A stretch of 6,106 nucleotides of DNA from a bacterium (GTDB taxonomy: Bacteria; Sumerlaeota; Sumerlaeia; MVZB01). Shown piece by piece: positions 4,566 through 6,106 of this stretch (its first letter is position 1; each line of letters opens with the position of its first letter). Position numbers and translations under genes: made by a program. The stretch is from positions 1 through 6,106 of the forward strand of contig JAMCWS010000440.1 in assembly GCA_023480605.1 (NCBI GenBank), read 5' to 3'. Under the pieces are notes generated by a model. It saw nothing but the letters and a program-made list of their open reading frames with translations, searched no databases and was not told where the DNA came from.

Positions 4566-5315
4566 TCACTCGCTCATTTGTTCGATCAGGGCGTCGTCAA
4601 TTTCGTAATTGGCCGAAACCGAACTGACATCGTCGTTTTCTTCCAGCATTTCGATCAACTTGAGCAGTTTGCGCGCCTCCTCGCCTTCGACCTTGATCGT
4701 GTTTTCGGGGATGTTCTCCACCGCGGAGGATTCGATCGGAATCTTCTTGGCTTCGAGGGCTTCGCGCACTTCCTGAACGTTTTCGTGGCCGGTGACGACC
4801 TGGTAGAATTCGCCCTGGTTTTCAAAATCGTCGGCGCCGGCCTCGATCGCCGCCTCCATCACCTGGTCTTCATTCAGCCCGGCCGTCGGGATGCGGATGA
4901 TGCCCTTCTTTTTGAACATCCAGCCGACACAGCCGATTTCACCCATGTTGCCGCCGTATTTCTGGAAGATGTGGCGGATCTCGGGGGTGGTGCGGTGTTT
5001 GTTGTCGGTCGTTCCTTCCACCAGGATGGCGACGCCCCCCTGGCCGTAGCCTTCGAAACAGAAGTCCTCGTAGGAAACCCCTTGAAGTTCGCCCGAGCCT
5101 TTCTTGATGGCGCGCTCGATGTTGTCCTTGGGCATGCTCACGTCGCGCGCGGCCTGAATGGCCGATCGCAGGCGGGGATTGCCGTTCGGATCGCCCCCGC
5201 CCATGCGGGCGGCCACGACGATCTCCTTGATGATCTTGGTAAACATGGCTCCGCGCTTGGCGTCGACCGCGGCCTTTTTGTGTTTTATCGAATGCCATTT
5301 CGAGTGCCCTGACAT
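4566..5315 (-). CDS. yebC: YebC/PmpR/TACO1-family protein
   Basis: This is a 249-residue protein, the usual family length. It opens with the diagnostic MSGHSKWHSIKHKKAAVDAKR and continues with FTKIIKEIVVAAR, GDPNGNPRLRSAI and MPKDNIERAIKKG (domain I). Domains II/III follow, with YEDFCFEGYGQGGVAILVE, TDNKHRT and GGNMGEIGCVGWMFKKKG. It ends in an acidic C-terminus (DDVSSVSANYEIDD). YebC proteins were first described as DNA-binding regulators (PmpR). More recent work on TACO1 and bacterial YebC links them to translation of proline-rich sequences. The start is the ATG at 5315, since the diagnostic motif begins there. A longer frame back to 5390 would overlap the predicted promoter. AAAGG lies about 11 bases upstream of the ATG. 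It heads the cluster yebC-ruvC-purN. Confidence 0.96.
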   Translation of the reverse strand: MSGHSKWHSIKHKKAAVDAKRGAMFTKIIKEIVVAARMGGGDPNGNPRLRSAIQAARDVSMPKDNIERAIKKGSGELQGVSYEDFCFEGYGQGGVAILVEGTTDNKHRTTPEIRHIFQKYGGNMGEIGCVGWMFKKKGIIRIPTAGLNEDQVMEAAIEAGADDFENQGEFYQVVTGHENVQEVREALEAKKIPIESSAVENIPENTIKVEGEEARKLLKLIEMLEENDDVSSVSANYEIDDALIEQMSE

Positions 5316-5386
5316 GGGGGTGGATGCCTTTCCGCGATGAATTGACGGCCCCAGCGCACGCAGCGATGCGTACTTCGGACCCATTA

Positions 5387-5415
5387 ACATTATCCGAAAA
5401 ATCGTGGTTATTCAA
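5387..5415 (-). promoter_or_regulatory. sigma70-like promoter of the yebC-ruvC-purN cluster
   Basis: On the minus strand TTGAAT (5410-5415) and TAATGT (5387-5392) are 17 bp apart. A GATAAT overlaps the -10 as an alternative, 15 bp from the -35. The predicted start near 5380 gives a leader of about 65 bases to the yebC ATG. It lies in the AT-richest part of the intergenic region. No promoter is evident in the short gaps before ruvC or purN, which supports co-transcription. Confidence 0.5.
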
Positions 5416-5473
5416 CTGCCAAGCGGAGACCGGCAACACGCCCCTTAAAACATATGGGATCCAAGCGACTCAT

Positions 5474-5502
5474 GTATACTATACGTCTCATAGGTCTCAT
5501 AG
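5474..5502. repeat. Short palindrome plus tandem GTCTCATAG repeat between yebC and the Pro-rich gene
   Basis: GTATA-C-TATAC (5474-5484) is a perfect inverted repeat about one centre base. It is followed at once by two tandem copies of GTCTCATAG (5485-5493 and 5494-5502) and a decayed third unit (GTTCCAT). Such short tandem intergenic repeats are common and unstable. No function can be assigned. Confidence 0.6.
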
Positions 5503-5547
5503 GTTCCATGTTTTTCCATTTGCGCTCCAGCCTCCCGTGCGGCCCTC

Positions 5548-6106
5548 TTACCGCGGCGTGGGCGTGGGAGCCGGGGTCCGGGCGGGCGCCGGCGTGGGCG
5601 ACGGGGTCGGGCTCGGGCTCGGGCTCGGCGTGGGCGTTGGCGTGGGCATCAGCCGGCGCATGCCGGGGAACGGCCCGGCCGGCGTCGGGGTCGGCGTGGG
5701 GGTGCGCCGCGCGCGGGTGGCCGTGCCGGTCGATGGCCGCGCCTCGTGTTTGGGCGCGACCACCGGCCGCGACTCCGCGCCGAAGGTGCCCGACGGACCC
5801 GCCAGCGACGGCGCGGCCTGCTCCACCGCTCCGCCGACAACGACCGCGTTGGCCGGTTTGGGTTCCGCGTAAGGCTTATTGGTCAACAGGGCCTGGCCGG
5901 CCAGTTCGGCTTGGCGGTCGGCACCCGCCTTGGATTGTTCACCCGCGGGGGCGGCGGCGCCCGCCGGCGGCGCCGGAGCAACCGGCGGCGCCGGGACGGA
6001 TGGAATTGCCGGGGCCTCCTCGTTGGGGACGGCCGCCGGCGGCAGTTCCCTGGCGCCCGGCACGGCGGCCGGCGTGGAGGCGGCTTCGCCCGGCATCGTC
6101 TTGGGT
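5548..6106 (-). CDS. Pro/Ala/Thr-rich protein, C-terminal part (runs off right edge)
   Basis: I do not recognise a family. The frame is open to the window edge. An ATG at 6096 exists but has no visible Shine-Dalgarno and codons continue before it, so the gene probably starts outside. Counting from 6096, residues 1-50 are Ala/Pro-rich with Pro-Pro pairs (ELPPAAV, APPVAPAPP). Residues 55-80 are a more ordinary segment (RQAELAGQALLTNKPYAEP), 81-130 are mixed, and 131-182 are a tail of alternating Thr-Pro and Ser-Pro (TPTPTPTP, PSPSPSPTPSP) ending in Arg. No transmembrane segment or catalytic motif is visible. The composition suggests a flexible linker or surface-exposed/disordered tail. The opposite strand is also open as a Gly/Val repeat, which I take to be the shadow. 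It is transcribed in the same direction as yebC but separated by more than 200 bp. Confidence 0.6.
   Translation of the reverse strand, partial: PKTMPGEAASTPAAVPGARELPPAAVPNEEAPAIPSVPAPPVAPAPPAGAAAPAGEQSKAGADRQAELAGQALLTNKPYAEPKPANAVVVGGAVEQAAPSLAGPSGTFGAESRPVVAPKHEARPSTGTATRARRTPTPTPTPAGPFPGMRRLMPTPTPTPSPSPSPTPSPTPAPARTPAPTPTPR

Noticed and set aside
4527..5312. Plus-strand open frame of 261 codons opposite yebC
   Set aside because: YebC on the minus strand is unmistakable; this frame is its antisense shadow, rich in Phe/Asp.
5324..5872. Plus-strand frame with Gly-Val repeats
   Set aside because: The repeats are the reverse complement of the Thr-Pro/Ser-Pro codons, and the frame starts inside the yebC upstream region. 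The minus frame has more ordinary protein sequence and is open to the edge.
1..6106. CRISPR array, rRNA, toxin-antitoxin pair or known phage-defence system
   Set aside because: No regularly spaced repeats, rRNA-like sequence or recognisable defence genes were seen on either strand.

Overview
The window is GC-rich bacterial DNA in two parts: an accessory segment at about 1-1860, and an ordinary chromosomal segment at about 1900-6106. The organism cannot be named from the sequence. The prepilin-like protein, with a pseudopilin N-terminus and a C-terminus ending in a DPTNGT...GDIIR pattern, and the Pro/Thr-rich tails resemble proteins I associate with uncultured Gram-negative phyla near the Planctomycetes, such as Sumerlaeota or Hydrogenedentota. 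This is inference, with low confidence.

Accessory segment. At the left edge, on the minus strand, is the 5' part of an ArsR/SmtB-type metal sensor with a CVC metal box. It has its own sigma70-like promoter, whose spacer contains a tandem 8-bp repeat. Next, on the plus strand, is a degraded IS3-family insertion sequence. OrfA begins at 363 behind a strong Shine-Dalgarno. A run of nine A appears one base too long and fuses OrfA into the OrfB frame. OrfB has lost an internal piece and changed frame. The IS right end is missing, and its reading frame runs into the last part of a tyrosine integrase (LGH box and Tyr nucleophile). The integrase remnant stops 24 bp short of the 3' end of a complete tRNA-Pro(CGG) gene on the minus strand. 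This is the classic layout of one edge of a tRNA-targeted integrative element, now decayed.

Non-coding stretch, 1860-2441. It holds the tRNA promoter and a leader hairpin, a perfect 24-bp palindrome, smaller inverted repeats, a possible extended -10 promoter and a leader hairpin just before the next gene.

Chromosomal segment. A pseudopilin-like gene (2442-3011, plus) converges on a minus-strand cluster, transcribed in the order yebC, ruvC, purN. The first encodes a YebC/PmpR/TACO1-family protein, the second the Holliday-junction resolvase and the third GAR transformylase. A sigma70-like promoter lies upstream of yebC. PurN is near full length, but at the position of the catalytic His of the N-x-H motif it has Ala, in a pattern suggesting two compensating indels. 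At the right edge is the C-terminal part of a Pro/Ala/Thr-rich protein ending in Thr-Pro/Ser-Pro repeats.

I found no CRISPR array, no rRNA and no clearly new multigene system. The most useful leads are the transposase-integrase chimera at the tRNA, the homopolymer-fused OrfA/OrfB, and the altered PurN active site.
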